Shown here: positions 36,321 through 49,778 of the stretch, one piece after another
How the letters are laid out: the number at the start of each line of letters is the position of its first letter
Position numbering within the stretch: position 1 is the stretch's first letter
Assembly (NCBI GenBank): GCA_013397115.1
Contig: VWZW01004385.1
Span: forward strand, 641,324-705,323
Length of the DNA stretch: 64,000 nucleotides
DNA from: Edolisoma coerulescens
Taxonomy: Eukaryota; Chordata; Aves; Passeriformes; Campephagidae
Reading direction: 5' to 3'
Program-made: the position numbers and the translations under genes
The notes under the pieces: model-generated
Databases searched by the model: none
What the model saw: only the letters and a program-made list of their open reading frames with translations
What the model was told of the DNA's origin: nothing

Positions 36321-39049
36321 CAAGGCTGACCTGTCATTGCAGACATGGGGAATACATCCCTGCTAGAGCAGAGTTCAGGGCAGTTTTGATCTCAACAGAA
36401 AGATTTCATAAATAGCAACAGATTGTTTAAAACTGGCAGGAAGAACAGCAGCATCAAAAGTCATTCCTTATTTTATCTGTGGGCTCATCAGTGTTAACCG
36501 GTGCAGCCGCAAATATTCAAGACCTATGGATCTTTGAGTATTGTCCCTCAAGTAAGTGTAACTATGGCCACTTTGGACAAGGATGGAAAAGCACTATCAT
36601 GCACCCTGACCTGGTCTTTTGGTTCCTGAGTATGGCAAGAAGCCTAATTCCCTTCACAGAATAATTGAAAGGAATCAGTAATGTCGTATTATACAGAGCA
36701 AGCCAACTGCTGAAAAGTACTGACAGAATACGTGGCTCTAGCAAGGTCCTGCAAGACAGTTTACAGCGAGGGTTAACCATCTCAAAAAGCATTGTAATTC
36801 CATTGCCATCTGTTTATACAACTTCCATCTTTCAGGATCTCAAAGCACAACAATGGTATTGTAAGTTTGCTGAGGAGAGCCACTGAATACATCAATGCTG
36901 AACATCATGCTGTCCAAGAATAAGGAAAAAAAGAGTTTAGAAGTACCCCAAATATAGCACTTCAAATGACCACTGCCATGAGGTTTAAACAGGAGACAGG
37001 ACAGACTGGGCTTTGGGGTTTAAGATGTTATTCAAAACACTCACATAAGAAACACATGGGAGTACACATGGATCCTGAGAGCCTTTAGAAGTATAATGTG
37101 ACACCTTTAAATCAACAGAAGTGAACATTCAAACAATAATTTAAAAAAAAGAAGCATGCAGATTTAAGACACAGAACAGCACTGAAAATAGATTTCAGTT
37201 CTGGAATTGGGTCTGCTATAAACACACCCTGGTCTGCAAAGATTTCTAGGAAAAAGAGAACAAGGTGGACAAATGTGAAGCATTCAGTCTTTAAACAGAA
37301 ATAAACAGTAATAAATGGTCAGATTCTCGCTAGCTTAATCCTATTCTCTCCATGAAAAGTGTGCTTCAGCTGCAGAATAAGGTGTCACTTAATGCAACTG
37401 CATCAAAACTGGTTCTGAAAAACAAAATAATATGTAAGGTACTTGAACTGCTTGTCAGGCAGCCCTACTCCCAACTAATGCTGAGCATCTTCTTATCCCA
37501 TTGACTTCTCCCAGCACGGGAGCTGGCAATCTACCAGAAGTATGCTGACACACAGGATCAGGCAGCACCTAAGAAAAGAGCAGGAAAGTGCAGAAAATGG
37601 CTTTGAACATGTGAACCCAATTCAGTGTAAATCCTGTGTTGACATTACTGATCATAGAAGTCACTAGTGCTTCTTTGCACCAACTGAAAGCCAGATCTAA
37701 AGATTTGTGTGTTAGCTTGTTTTGTTTCCACATACTATATACGTTTCTATGGAAGGCTGAATATAGCCTGTTCCTTTCAGGCTCATCTGAAAAAGCAGAC
37801 CCAGTTTACAATTTAGATTTCTAAACGCAGAAATAAGCTTTTTACCTGGCACATTTTTCTCCTTTGGAGCTTACACCCTAGTTTTGCTTAATCTATCTAG
37901 AGGTTTTATCATTGCATGCTCAGATAATCCTGTGTGGAACAGCCTCCACACACTGAGAATTCAGAAAAGTGGGAACAGTGCTGCTGCCCTGCATATCCTG
38001 TGCCACAGTCAGAACAGCAGCTCTGTATCTGCAGCCTGGTATGATTAACAGCAGCTTGCCTTTTTACACAGAAAATATTAGCTCTCCCAGCTCCTTGGAT
38101 GGATGAAATAACTAGGTAAGAGTTAGTTTCTCACAATTACAGAGCTCTATCTGATAGTGCAGGTGCACAATACAAATTGAATTCAATTGGATTTCTGTAT
38201 ATCCAGCATCTGAAGGTTTGGGAGCCTAAATATTAAACTTTTCTCCACAACAATCCTATCCAATGCACTGTACCATAGTAGGTCAAAACACTGGGCATAA
38301 ACCTGAAACATGAATCCTGTTATCCCTTTTTTTTTTTTTTTTTTTTTTTAAAGTTAACAGAACTGTTTGTGTAAATAATTGTTGCAAGGCTGGACACTCA
38401 GTATATTTTCTTTTTAGCATCCCAAGTGTCTGTGTTATCCAGGATCTATCTGAGATCATCTACACCATTCCCCTGGAATAGCACCTGCGCCCTTGTGGCC
38501 TTGAATGGCTCCCACAATACAAATTTACAAATGGCTTTTGAAAATTACTCAAACATCCTTCGGTATGAGCAAAATCTGGTGTGCAACACAACTGGCTCGC
38601 CTTTATTTTATCATTATTATTACCACTCCCAGGCTTTGGGGAGCTTTGTGTGTGCCAGCACATTTCTTAAGCATGTCTGATAGCCTTCAATCTTCCTGCC
38701 TTTTCTACCTTTGAACCAGCTGCAAACAGCAAGAAAAACTACATAAACCAATGGGTTCACTCAGGATACAAGAAAATCCATGCACCTAACTTATGCTGAA
38801 TGCTCTCCAACTCTATTCCTCCTTCTCTTGCCCCTGCCCCCCAGGGGAGGGGGGAGGAATGGTTTAAATCAATAACCAAAGGCTTCAGTTTTACAAACCC
38901 TTGAGCCATTAGAGCCCTGAGTCCTTGGTGCACCAGCCCCAGCCTCCCCCACCCCTGCACATACACACATGTAACACATATAGAAAAGAAATACTCCCAG
39001 CCTGGCATTAACAATGTTCATTCAGTGCTCTTTACTTAAAGGAAGAAAA
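36321..39049. other. Gene-free segment, no recognised gene
   Basis: No gene is identifiable. A 23-base T run is at 38327-38349. A possible donor-like CTCAA|GTAAGTG at about 36553 follows CpG-containing sequence, but the reading frames around it match nothing known. The C-rich stretch 38820-38960 is low complexity. Confidence 0.5.
38327..38349. repeat. Poly-T run (23 T)
   Basis: Twenty-three consecutive T. It is the longest homopolymer in the window and a likely assembly-error point. No retrogene is visible alongside. Confidence 0.9.
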
Positions 39050-39420
39050 CAATTAAGTGAAACCTTGAAGTAATCTCATTCTGCCTATTTAGCCTCTTCA
39101 TCCCTCAATGTGTGGTTAGTAAGTGTTGCAATCAGGGGCTAAGGCCTGCTATCATTCGGCCTTAATTAAAAAAGACACAAGCAGTGGAGCTGTGAATTAG
39201 AAATGTAACAACGCACTACCCCTGATTAATTCGAGGCTCATGTTGGATTAATAACTCCAAACAAAGAACAAAAGGAAATTGTTATGCGAATTGCAGTCCT
39301 CCCAGGCCAGACAAAGGTCAAATCACAGGATTTCAATTTCATCCGGAGTCGCTTAATCAACTCCCTCGGAAGGAAGACCATATGCAGTCCTGAAAGCTAC
39401 CCATTGTAGTCGTGTTGTCA
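39050..39420. promoter_or_regulatory. Candidate conserved noncoding element
   Basis: Unique sequence with dense homeodomain cores (CCTTAATTAAAA, CTGATTAATTCGAGG, GGATTAATAAC), a SOX/TCF-like ACAAAGG next to a nuclear-receptor half-site AGGTCA (GACAAAGGTCAAATC, about 39312-39326), and retained CpGs (CATCCGGAGTCGC). This is the texture of vertebrate developmental enhancers. It has no open frame of note. Conservation cannot be measured here. Confidence 0.4.
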
Positions 39421-39473
39421 CTGGACCTGAGAGACAGCACAGAGATAATCCCAGCTATTCCCCATCTTTTCTA

Positions 39474-39555
39474 CTTCTCATCTGTTTCTTTTCTTTTTCT
39501 TTTCCCAGTTTCTTTTTCTTTTCCTTCTTCTTCTTTTTTTTTTTTTTTTCCCCCA
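39474..39555. repeat. Polypyrimidine tract with T16C5
   Basis: A pyrimidine-rich stretch of TTTCTTTTC-type repeats ending in 16 T (39534-39549) and C bases. It is low-complexity DNA directly after the candidate element. Confidence 0.85.
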
Positions 39556-41725
39556 TTATGACAAAAGCCCTTCATTAGGGCTAATGATTAAGGAATAATC
39601 TGAAGCCAGGACAGGATAGTATCTGTGGGAAAGCAGCTTTTGTGGCATCCTGGTTCTCACTCCCCATGCAGCTGCATGAGGTAGCTCCTCATTTTGGGGG
39701 GGTCTTCTGTGGCAGCAGCAGAAGCCATGAACTCCTGTGCTTCATTCCACACCACACAGTCACTTAAAACAAACTGCACTTGGGGGTGGGGGTGTAAAAC
39801 AGGATGTTTGGGACACATTCAGTGTGCTGCCTACATCTTAATGCAGAGGTCTTTTGGAAATGTTAGCTGAGGAAGAAAGATATTACAAGTCTGAAAACCT
39901 ATCTCTGACCACAACTAAGCCACAAAGAATCAAATCCCGTATTTTCTTGCTGTTGACACCCCCAATGACATGATGATGGAGCAAAACAGCCCTCAGTTTT
40001 CATGATCTTAGATATACTGTCCCTCCAGTGAGCAGGAACAGAGCATGTCCCCCTGCTCCCATGGAACATGACTTCTCAAGTAACTCACACGGCAGAGTAT
40101 TTTATATGGACTGCACAGTTAGTCCGTATAAAGAAAAAAGGAAAGCTCATGTCTGCTTAGGAATCTGGAACCTCATGCCAAGAGCAAGCCTATAGAAATG
40201 AAAAAGGAGCAAGAAAGAAGCTTCAGGGTGGGGACCTGCAACATGGAGTTCATTCCCACTCTCACTGCCTTCTGGAAGGGCTCTGCCCATCAGCTCAGTA
40301 ACATCAGCTTGCCACACAGCTGCCAGCAGCTGGCCCAGCCTGGATGGGGCAGGTACCCTCTCTCAGCTAGATCCCTGTTGTTTGTATACATTTCAAAAGG
40401 CAAGCTGGAATGTCTCAGGGTTTAATTCATGGGGGGTTTTTGTTGTATATTCTGTAACAGCAACACAGTTTGGGACCAAATTTACTGTCCCCAGGAATCG
40501 GCTCCAGCAAGAGGCCAAGAGCCAACAACACTTCCCACCTTGATGTAGACCTCTTGCTTAACTCAAACAAATCTCTCTTGATTTACAGGGAAATGAGATA
40601 CAAAGATTCAAGCAACAGTTCTCTTTTTATCTTAAATTCTGGTTCAAATCACGTTCTGTGTATGAATTCCTTGGTGTAGGATTGCTGAAAAATGCACCAG
40701 GACTCTCTGACTTGACTTTGCCAAGAGACACCTTAAAGCCCAATAAAATGACACAAAACCTGGTACTAGTACCTGGCACTGCATCAGTAGTTTCCAAACC
40801 TGCAAGCACTGAAGAACAGGAGTTATGAATGGGATATTAAAACACCTTGGAAAATGCAGATGCAGATTCTGTAGAAATCTCTTACCTGTGTTAGGCGCTG
40901 GAATAAAATTGCAGGTCACTCGGTGAACTTAAAAGAAGATCGTGTTTCCACTTTCAGCTTGGGATCATCTCCATTCAATTCTGTCACAAACTACACTTGG
41001 TCCTCTTGCCAAGGGGCTGCTCACACGATTGCTGCCTCTGAATTAGCTGTTGGAGGGGAAGAAGTGGTTTGTGAATTGCCCAATTCTGAAGCCCTTTCCT
41101 ACTCAGAAATATTCCAGTTTTAAATATTAACCCACTACATGACTATTCAACTTCTCTGATGCTTTCCTTTTAAGTATTCGTACTCTCTTGCTTTACATAT
41201 TGATTTCTTAGCATGCAACCAAAAATTAAGATGAAATACCTACTGTGCCATGGAAAAGGAGACTCACATACTAAGAAACCCCTTTCCCTATGTTATACCA
41301 CGTCATTAAATCCAAATTACATGGAATGCAAATTCTGTTAGAAATTAATCTCTCAAGCATTCCACCAGCTCCAAAATGTATTCAAAATACAATTTTTGAA
41401 ATCTGTTACTATTAGAAGCTCAGCAACAAATTAACTTACATGCACTACCAGTTATTTTAGCTACTTCCACTCTTCAGTGCAAAAGTAAAATGAAATTTTT
41501 AAGCGTTCAGCTCCAAAACTTTAGCCCATGTATTCATCTGTCAAAGAAGGAAACCCGTGCACATACCCCTGTAAGAATAATAGGAGGAAAAGATTTCCCT
41601 TCCCATTCATGTTTAAAGCTAGTTAAGCTTGTAGCCTTTAGTCTAAGGGAAGAAAGACAGGTCACACATTTCTCATGTATTCTAATTACTAAAGAGCAAA
41701 TAAGTTTTTTCTCCAAGAGCAAAAG
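39556..41725. other. Gene-free segment, no recognised gene
   Basis: No gene or transposon is identifiable. Open frames on both strands (for example 40644-40919 minus and 40198-40425 plus) are under 95 codons and match no family I know. Confidence 0.5.
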
Positions 41726-42130
41726 AATCACAGAATCATTTAGGCTGGAAAAGACCTCTGAGATCATCAAGTCCAACCTTTGATCACCACCATGTCAATT
41801 CGACCATGGCATTAAGTACCACATGCAGTCATTTCTTGAATGCCTCCAGGGACAGTGCCTCCACCACCTCTTTGGGCACTTGGGAAGTCCATTCCAATGT
41901 TTAACAACCCTTTCTGTCAAGAAATTCCTCCCGATGTCCAACCTGGACCTCCCCTGGTGTAGCTTAAAGCCATGTCCTCTTGTCCTGTCACTGTTGCCAG
42001 AGAGAAGAGGCTGACCCCCACCTGGCTACACCTTCCTCTCAGGGAGATGTAAAGTGTGATAAAGTCCCCCTGAGCCTCCTTTCCTCCGGGATAAACAACC
42101 CCAGCTCCCTCAGCCGCTCTTCATAGCACT
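41726..42130 (-). mobile_element. CR1 LINE fragment, 3' end with partial ORF2
   Basis: Reverse-orientation CR1. The left edge shows GAATCACAGAATCATTTAGG (reversed octamers), then GACCTCTGAGATCATCAAGT. The middle shows 'tcttgaatgcctccagggac' and 'aagaaattcctcccgatgtc', and the right end 'ccccagctccctcagccgct'. It is 5'-truncated near 42130. Short indels break the reverse-transcriptase C-terminal frame. Confidence 0.95.
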
Positions 42131-45100
42131 TACTCTCTAGTTAGCACACACTCAGGAATTTTTTAGGCTCTCACTTCACAGCGCTAGTCCCCAGGTCCAT
42201 GAGATGACATTATTCCTCTCAGCACAAGACATGCACCTCTCACTTTTTGGTGAGTTGTGTGCAAGTAAACACAAGACAAAAGCTGATGTGTTAAGAAAAA
42301 ATAGCTCACCACAGTGATGAAATACATCCACTGCTATAGTAATGCCACAAAAAAAAAGGCACTTAGGACAGCTCTCTTCTGCTTTCTACAGAAGACAGAG
42401 TCGGGGTGTCTGCTCTCTCCCAGCCCAAATGGCAGCACAGGCCAGGCATGCAGAAGTTCCTGTAGCCTACATCAGATGATAACCTACAAGTCTTCTGTGG
42501 GTGAGAAGGAAAAGAATTTATTTAAGTGGCTGCAGACCCAACCAGCCTCCACTAATAAGTTTGGCACATGCATTCTGAGTCTTGAAATCAAACTTTGCCC
42601 TTCTTCATAGCTCCTGCACACACTGCTGCGAAAAACAACTTCCATGGAGCTACACCTGATCGGACAGGCGTAGCCTAAAATATTCCCCATTCCACTTTGA
42701 CCACAATTCCCTCCCTCTCTGACACAGCTACACTGAGACAGGTGGGAAGACAAGGCAAGCCATGGGTAAGCTACGCCTGGGGACCAGCAGACTGCCCTAT
42801 ATTCCTATGCAATCCCTCAGAATTGAAGGTGGTTTAGAGCCCATCCCACTCTCCTTGCTCCTCTCAGCTATCTCTAAAGACTTATGAATTTTTATAAATC
42901 CCAAAGCATCAACAACTGGTGAGCATTGAAAGCTGCCCTCAGCTTGACTCACTCTTTTCTTTGTGGCAACCATCACAGAGCTATGTACCTGTATCTTTAA
43001 GCAAATAAACCAACAAATTTCCCTGATTTTACTTGACATTTTTTCTAATCCTCTCCCTTTACTTAGGAGCTGCCTCTTTCTCTTCCCTTCCACTCAAACA
43101 AGCCACCAGCGAGAAACATTCCTCCTCTGTAGCTCTTACCAAGTGTGCAAGAGCATTCACATATCTTCACCTCACCGACCCTTCATCTCTTTTCAAATCA
43201 CAGATAAGAAACAACATTTTCTTATCTTGCTAAGAACTGGGAACACTTTCCACTTCTATTACAGTGTTTGCCACTCCTATTAAACACTCTAAGAGTCTGC
43301 ATGAAAAAAAATTATGCATAAATACGGTAGTTCTCGGCTGGATTCCAAGAAACCAGTTTTTCAGTGGATAATATTCCAAACTGTACTGCAAGCAAGCAAG
43401 CAGCTTTGTCAAAAGATTAAATATGATGGGATGTGCAGAGAAAACCAGTTACGTCAAGCCCATTTGTCTCTCCCAAAGAAAACCAAGCCAACCAACCAAA
43501 GATAATGTGGATTCTTCTATTCACCTTACCAAAATGCCACTTCCGTTAGAAAGATAAAATCAGGACACAGCAAATTAGGTTTTACATCTAGATAGTTTTT
43601 CCAAAGAAGTCCAGCACCTTTGTTTAAGCTCAACTTAAAGGACTGCACACCTTTTCTCAGAGTTGCTGGGTAGTTGCTCCTCTCCCTCTCAGAGGTGGCT
43701 GCTCACTCCTCAGTACTGGTTGGCATTAAGCAGGGCAAGACATAATTTCCTTGAAAGATACAGCTTTCATTCCAAGACACAAAAATATCTCATGAAACAA
43801 TTTTTTTTTCTTTTCATTTTTGGCCAACTTTAATGGTAATTACGGGGATTGCCAATTATTGCTATAAATCTAGAAATACAGCAGTAACTGCCTTGTAAAA
43901 GAATCTATAATATACTTTCACAAAGTTATCAAGAATCTTATCTAATTCTTCTTTACTATGGTGAGATATTACATAAAGGAGTAAGACTAAGAGTCTATTC
44001 ATGTTATATAAACCTGGGAAGAGGTTCCAGAAGCTTAAAAGAATTGGATCCCATAAATAATTTCACCGTTGCCTTTTTTTTTTTTAATTTTCTTGTGAAA
44101 TCTGTCTCCTTTGCTTTGATGCCTTTGATTGAAAGGCATTGTGTAAATGACTCACATTTGTACAGCTCTGAAACAGGAACACCAACAAAAGCCAAAACAT
44201 ACAATTTGGTGTATTTGCTTGCTGACTAAACACTTTTCCTTGCATCTCTCTTTGCTTGGAGGGTAAATTGTTACTTTCAAAGCTGAACAACTGCGTCAGT
44301 GAGTTGGGTAGCAGACTACTGGTACAGTGCGATAATTAAGGGATCTTAGTTCTTAAACAATGCTGATAAAACAGAAATCCCTCTCCCTTTTTTTCTGGAT
44401 TACCTTTAGAACTGAAATCAGAGCACGTTAAATGAATAATAATTTGCACCTTCTGTGAATGATAAAAGATTGAATCAAATTTTAACTAGAGTCTATTTGT
44501 AAATCCCTCAGGATGACATAATTACTATTCAATGCATACTTTAATTAGCCGTACACATCTATTTCATAGTATTTAACAGGTTTAAACAGCTTCTATTGTC
44601 TGTTGAATGGATGTTCCATTCTTATCAAAATGGAAACAATTCTGAATTTCCTAAACTGGAGGAAATTTGCTCACAGAAGTTAAGAAATGACCTGGAAATT
44701 ACTGTTCCTATAGTCAAATAGTTTTTGGTCGGGTTTGTTTGGTTTTTTTTTTTCATTATTAAAGTTGTTTCAAAGTCACCAATGGTACAAAGAACTGACA
44801 ATGCACTGATGTAAATTATTGTTGCTGCTGCTTCTTTCCTTTTGATGAAAAAAGGTCATAGTTGCACTGTCTGGCGAAAAGAAAAATCTATTCAAAATTT
44901 TGCATAAATTTGAAATTAATACAAGCCAGGCTCGGACAGGATTTCTTTTTCTGGTTTGGATTATAGCATGTCCTCACCTCTAGAAAGCACTACTGCTTTC
45001 ATTGCTCCATCACGGATCAGAAACAGGCTGAAATTTGGCAAGCCACGCCTTCACGTGAAACTGAAGAATTAGCATTTGAGACCTTGGTGGTCATTTTGTG

Positions 45101-45234
45101 TAACAGCAGGTACCTGCTCAACTGCAGAGGCTGTTCTTAAAACCAGTGGGATCTGCAGAACAACGAGGCTTGGTCACACATGCAGCTGCCACGAGCTGAG
45201 GCTTAGTGCAAATCACAAGCACAACCTTCCGTAA
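42131..45234. other. Gene-free segment between two CR1 copies
   Basis: No gene is identifiable. Frames reach about 106 codons (42963-43283, plus) without family resemblance. The candidate element at 43800-44720 is annotated separately. T runs lie at 43801-43809 and 44074-44085. Confidence 0.5.
43800..44720. promoter_or_regulatory. Candidate AT-rich conserved noncoding element
   Basis: Long, unique, AT-rich sequence with many homeodomain-type words (GCCAATTATTGC, GATAATTAAGGG, AATGAATAATAATTTGC, TTTAATTAGCCG) and SOX-like ATTGT/ACAAT cores. There is no repeat family and no convincing open frame. It resembles developmental gene-desert elements, but the call is texture-based. The boundaries are approximate. 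Confidence 0.3.
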
Positions 45235-45382
45235 AATCAGAGAATCCCAGAACCTTATAGGTTGGAAAAGACCTCGAAGGTCATTGAGTCCAACCATTAT
45301 CCTAACCCTCCCAGGTCCATCACTAAACCACATCCCAAAGCGCCACATCCACCCTTCTTTTAAATATCTCCTGGGATGCTCA
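45235..45382 (-). mobile_element. CR1 LINE 3' end fragment
   Basis: Reverse-orientation CR1 tail: AATCAGAGAATCCCAGAACC, then TAGGTTGGAAAAGACCTC, then GTCATTGAGTCCAACC. Translated on the minus strand it gives the typical CR1 C-terminal peptide (MVGLNDLRGLFQP-like, preceded by a WRFGMWFSDGPGR region). It is about 150 bases long and strongly 5'-truncated. Confidence 0.93.
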
Positions 45383-46392
45383 AGCAAATGAGAATGACAA
45401 TGATGGTGTGCAAACACATTTGCACGTGGTATGTTTTCATATTTTGTCAAACTGCCCCAAGTGAGATTAAAATGTTTGCTTCAATACTTATTTTATACTC
45501 TGTGTCATTTGCTTTCTGTTCTCCTTAAAGTTTAACGCTAAAGACAGCTGACTCTTCAGACAGCTCACTGTTCCCAGAGCCAAATCCAAATGAAGATAAT
45601 CAACACCCAGGGAAACGATGGAGACTGAGCTGGGGGAGAGGGAAAAGCAGGACTAGAAGTGCTTTGCTCTCCCAGACATGTTGGTTTTACTGGGATCACA
45701 GAGAAGCCACGACCTCCATAGTCACAGTAAGGGAGCACTGCCAGGACCTAAGAGCCTAGGGAAAGGGAAAGATCAAGCACACTGCTCTGGCAGAGGAGAA
45801 ACTAAACAACTTGAGGAGAAGGTCTGAAAGATATTTTAGGTACTACCCCTCCCAACTACCCAGAAGTCATCAGACCAGACTTAAAGTCCTAAGACTTACC
45901 ATAAACAATAATGCTTAGAAACAAACAAACAAACAAAACCCCCAAACCATACACAAATGCCTTTCAATGCATTTGAGATCCTTCTGTTTTAGCTTTCTCT
46001 TACTTCTTTAGGCTGCCCCCATGTAATATTTTCAAGTTTTTCACTGCAATTCCTTGTAGCAACAATGTATTTTTTTTTATAAGTGGAGGTAGAGATTCTT
46101 ACACATTCATATTATCTCACAACAGGGCTTTGCAAGACTTGTTACACATTGTAAGCTTTATGATAAAATTGCAGACATTGTGTTGGGAAGCTAATCTGTT
46201 TTGCCCCTGAAACAGAATCAAGTAAAACAAAATAAAAATAAACTTATTCAGTTGGGAATGCTACTTGTTTCATAGTTATGTTTCTTCTACTGTGTATGAT
46301 GAAATTGTAAATGCCCAATCATTAAAAATTAAAAACTCAAATCTATTAATCTGATCCCTTATCTTACTCAGCAGATTTAGGGATGGAGGAGG

Positions 46393-46412
46393 AAAAAAAA
46401 AAAGGGGGGGGG
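46393..46412. repeat. A11G9 homopolymer junction
   Basis: Eleven A directly followed by nine G. It is a simple repeat, likely prone to length error. Confidence 0.9.
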
Positions 46413-47341
46413 CAGGGTGTGGTATATATTCCAAGATGTTTTATACTTTGCCAGAACCTCTCTTTGAACCTCAATTTCCATCCTGCCTTCCTCTGGTCTC
46501 AGCCGAGACCCAACAAGAGAAGGTAATAGGGTCCCAAACCTTTCTGGAAACTTTCCACTGTAAGTACTGGGAACATACTGGAATACAGAGCAGGCTGGGA
46601 GCAACAGGTTCCTCTGCTTCCATCATGCAAACAAAGCTTGCATGGCTGCAATTGTCTGTGCCACTGCCTGTCCATGAGCAGCCCGCTGGTTCCCCCTCGT
46701 CAGCATGCCATGGGAACCTCATTTGGAGGTGACAAAAAGATGGACCTCATGTTGCTGCACTGCATATCTATCTTCAAGTCATCACCTGGGAGAAGAGAAA
46801 AGCTATTTGTACTCTCCCCAGTAAACTTGCTCTCCTTGATTTTCCTAACATTACAGTGGAAGTTCCCTGTCTGTCGTGTTGGTCACTTGCTTTGTACTGG
46901 AAAAGCAGCAAATCACAGGCAGAAAAATGGTGCAATATGTAATCACTGTGTAGCATTAGCATAGTGCTGGATACGCTCTAATTACACAGAGTACTGTTGA
47001 TGTGCTGATAAAAATAATCATATTGATTACTTATATATATATCCCATTGGAAAGAGAAGTAGTTCGAGCTCAGCCAGCTACAGAGGAAAAAACTACAGGA
47101 GGCCAAACAAGGATTTACAACTCTTTGCTGCTTGAATGACATCATCTGTGAGGAAACGTGCATTTTGGTGGAGCACAGCATAGAAGAAGTTTGTGAGAGT
47201 AAAAAAAGCCTGATAGTAGATCCAGGCAGCAAAAACATGAGATTCAAGCACCAAAAAATGGATGGTAGTACCAGCTCACACAGACCACCCAATATGTTCC
47301 ATCCCCAGCTGAATCCTACTATCTTACAATACTTATACTGT

Positions 47342-47391
47342 ATTATTTATTATTTGCATTATATATTATTTGCATTATATATTATTTGCAT
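47342..47391. repeat. AT-rich tandem repeat, 16-bp unit
   Basis: The unit ATTATATATTATTTGC is present exactly at 47358-47373 and 47374-47389, with a diverged partial copy to the left. It is a small minisatellite-like duplication with no other feature attached. Confidence 0.9.
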
Positions 47392-49570
47392 CGCAGTATC
47401 CCCAGCAAGGCCTCCAGGAAACCCCATAGGAGTATTTTCATGTTTGGTTGATTAGTTTTGCATCTGCATAAAAATATTTGCCTTGTTGCCTGAAACCTTG
47501 ACTTCAGCATGGAAATGCACAAAAAGCAGGAAATGAATCTGATCTTTCTGCTTTCCAACTCCAAGTTGATAGATTTTAAAAATACTTAACTTATAACAAT
47601 TAAAAATGAAGTTAGAAACACAAAGAATGTCTTAAAATTACATTCAGTGTGTCAGATTTCTGAAAGCACTTCTAAGTTCTGCTGAAGCCCCAAGTAACTG
47701 CAAACCTGTCGAGTAGTGAGCACAGGCATCTGAGCCACCAATACCCCTTCCAAATCTTAATTACTATATCTGTGGAATACCTGACTATGGAAACCAGCTA
47801 CAATGATACCTGTTGTGCACGGCTGTGGTTTCACCATGAAGGCAGTAACATTTAAACATGAAACTCATTCTGTGGGTAACACTTGAAAAAAAAAAATACA
47901 TATATATGCATTTCCAGAAGAAAGAAAACTAGACAGAAACATCAAGTTTGCAGTGTTGTGTTTTCTAAACATGAAATATTGTAAGCAGAGACATAGTCCC
48001 TACATAATACATGTTGGCACGATCACAGTTCATTCTTGTGTAACTAATTTGGGATAGCATTAGAAAAATTGCAAATACGGCACTTAATTTTATTAAGAAA
48101 ACAACTGATGCAATAGCAGCTATGGCAAAAATGGGATGGTAAATAGGCTGGGGTTTTACCAAATTTCTCCTTGGGCCTTTCTGATAGTTAATAAAGATAT
48201 TTTATTGAAGCCATACAGTCAGGTTGAAGGAGACTCTACATCCTACAGTAGGAAAGGTAGATACAACTAAGTCAGCTAAATGATTTGGCTTTTTAAAATT
48301 CCTTTGAGGGAATCTAAAAGATTAATTTCTGAATTTTGATTAACGTGGGCCTGGAATTACATCACTGGATGGAGAAGTCTGTCAAACATGGAGGAAAGGG
48401 TGGAATAGATCAAGTTTTACCAACCATTTGTTTGCTGAGCTTGAGCTGACAGGCATTACTTTATTCTCAAAAAATTAAAAAGACCCACAAGTCATGCAGT
48501 GGGAAAACATGAATGGCATATCTGGGATCTGCCAAGTAGAATATAGCTGGAAAAAAATTTGGTCCTAAGTCCCAAAGTATAGCAGATCTTTGCCCTGATT
48601 AGCTTACATTCATCCAAACCTCCTTCTGTGCCCTGTGCTTAGATTAGGTTGTGCACACAACCTATTTTCTATTTATGCAACATCTGCTCTGCTTTGAGAT
48701 TGTGAGCAAGAACATTTCCAGGCTCCAAAGCAGGATGAGATTACAGACTGGCAAACTGAGCTGGATAAAACAAGTCCAGAGCCACAAAGATTTAGGTTCA
48801 ACTCAGATTATTTAAGATTCCAAAAATGTCTCTATTTTGCATTAATATAAGTGATTTCCCATATTTATACCTCCTTCCAGTTTTGAGAAGGAAGAGAAAC
48901 AGAGTGCTTAATTAGTAGACGTTCATCTAGTGCTGTTCTTTCACATGACCAGAGTGACAAATCTTGTGGCTATCATGTGTAGTGCCATAATTAAACCTTC
49001 AGCCCTGATTATTCAGAGCCTGGAGAGTCATCTAAGCCCTGTCGTCCAGACACAGTGATGTTCTTCTACCACTGGAACGAAGAGGGGAGTACAGGAGGAA
49101 AGGAGACGTCCAAGCACAGACAGTGCCAGTATTAAAAGTGTTCACCTTGTGGGAACATTGCAGGGACTGAGAGGGGAAAAAAGGTGCAGCGCTGCTGAAA
49201 TAGGGGGAGTTGGCAGGGATGACACAGGGTCCCCCTGGAGGTAACCAGTTCAGAATAAGAAGGACGGTGCTTTTTTCCTAGGAGCAAAATTTCTGTTAAG
49301 ATCTGCAGTAAAATTAACTGCAGTGGTTCCTGTGAAAATCATCTCTGTGGGCAGCAAGGCCAGGATTTGGTCTGCAGCAGCAACAGCCACTATGCATGGA
49401 AGATCTGTTTAATTTGTTTTAATAGCAACAGGCAGAAGGTTAAAAATCTGACCAAGGTGACAACCTCCGGGTGACTAACAGGACCACAGAGCTGCTCTTA
49501 CCATCCTGCTGGACTTGGCTTTCCTGACTGCATCTCACACTCACTGGCAAAGTACATGTGAACAGAGAGG

Positions 49571-49588
49571 CTGCTGCTGCTGCTGCTG
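49571..49588. repeat. (CTG)6 microsatellite
   Basis: Six CTG units, perfect. It lies in sequence with no recognised coding exon, so it does not mark a polyleucine or polyglutamine tract that I can support. Confidence 0.9.
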
Positions 49589-49750
49589 AAGTTCAACAGC
49601 CCCACTGATACTCTGGGAGCCCATAAGATCACAAAAATCTCCATCCCAGCTCAAATTCACAAGCTGGCCAGAAAGATAGTGGTTCATCATTTTGGGTATC
49701 CAAATACTTTCAGCTGAGTTCAGTGGAATAATAGTTCACTGACAGCCTCT

Positions 49751-49778
49751 AAATAAATAAATAAATAAATACATAAAT
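49751..49778. repeat. (AAAT)n microsatellite
   Basis: About seven AAAT units with one interruption (TACAT) near the right end. Confidence 0.9.

Noticed and set aside
36479..36553. Putative coding exon before a GTAAGTG donor
   Set aside because: The acceptor side is weak, and the one frame that stays open gives no recognisable protein.
39154..39168. 15-mer ATTCGGCCTTAATTA shared with 55353-55367
   Set aside because: In 64 kb a few exact 15-mer repeats are expected by chance (about 2 x 10^9 pairs against 4^15, roughly 10^9). The flanks do not match.
45118..45450. 110-codon minus-strand frame as a gene
   Set aside because: Its centre is the translated CR1 3' end and the remainder is read-through into flanking DNA.
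48646..48663. AGGTTGTG-CA-CACAACCT inverted repeat
   Set aside because: Arms of only 8 bp are expected several times by chance in 64 kb, and no context supports a function.
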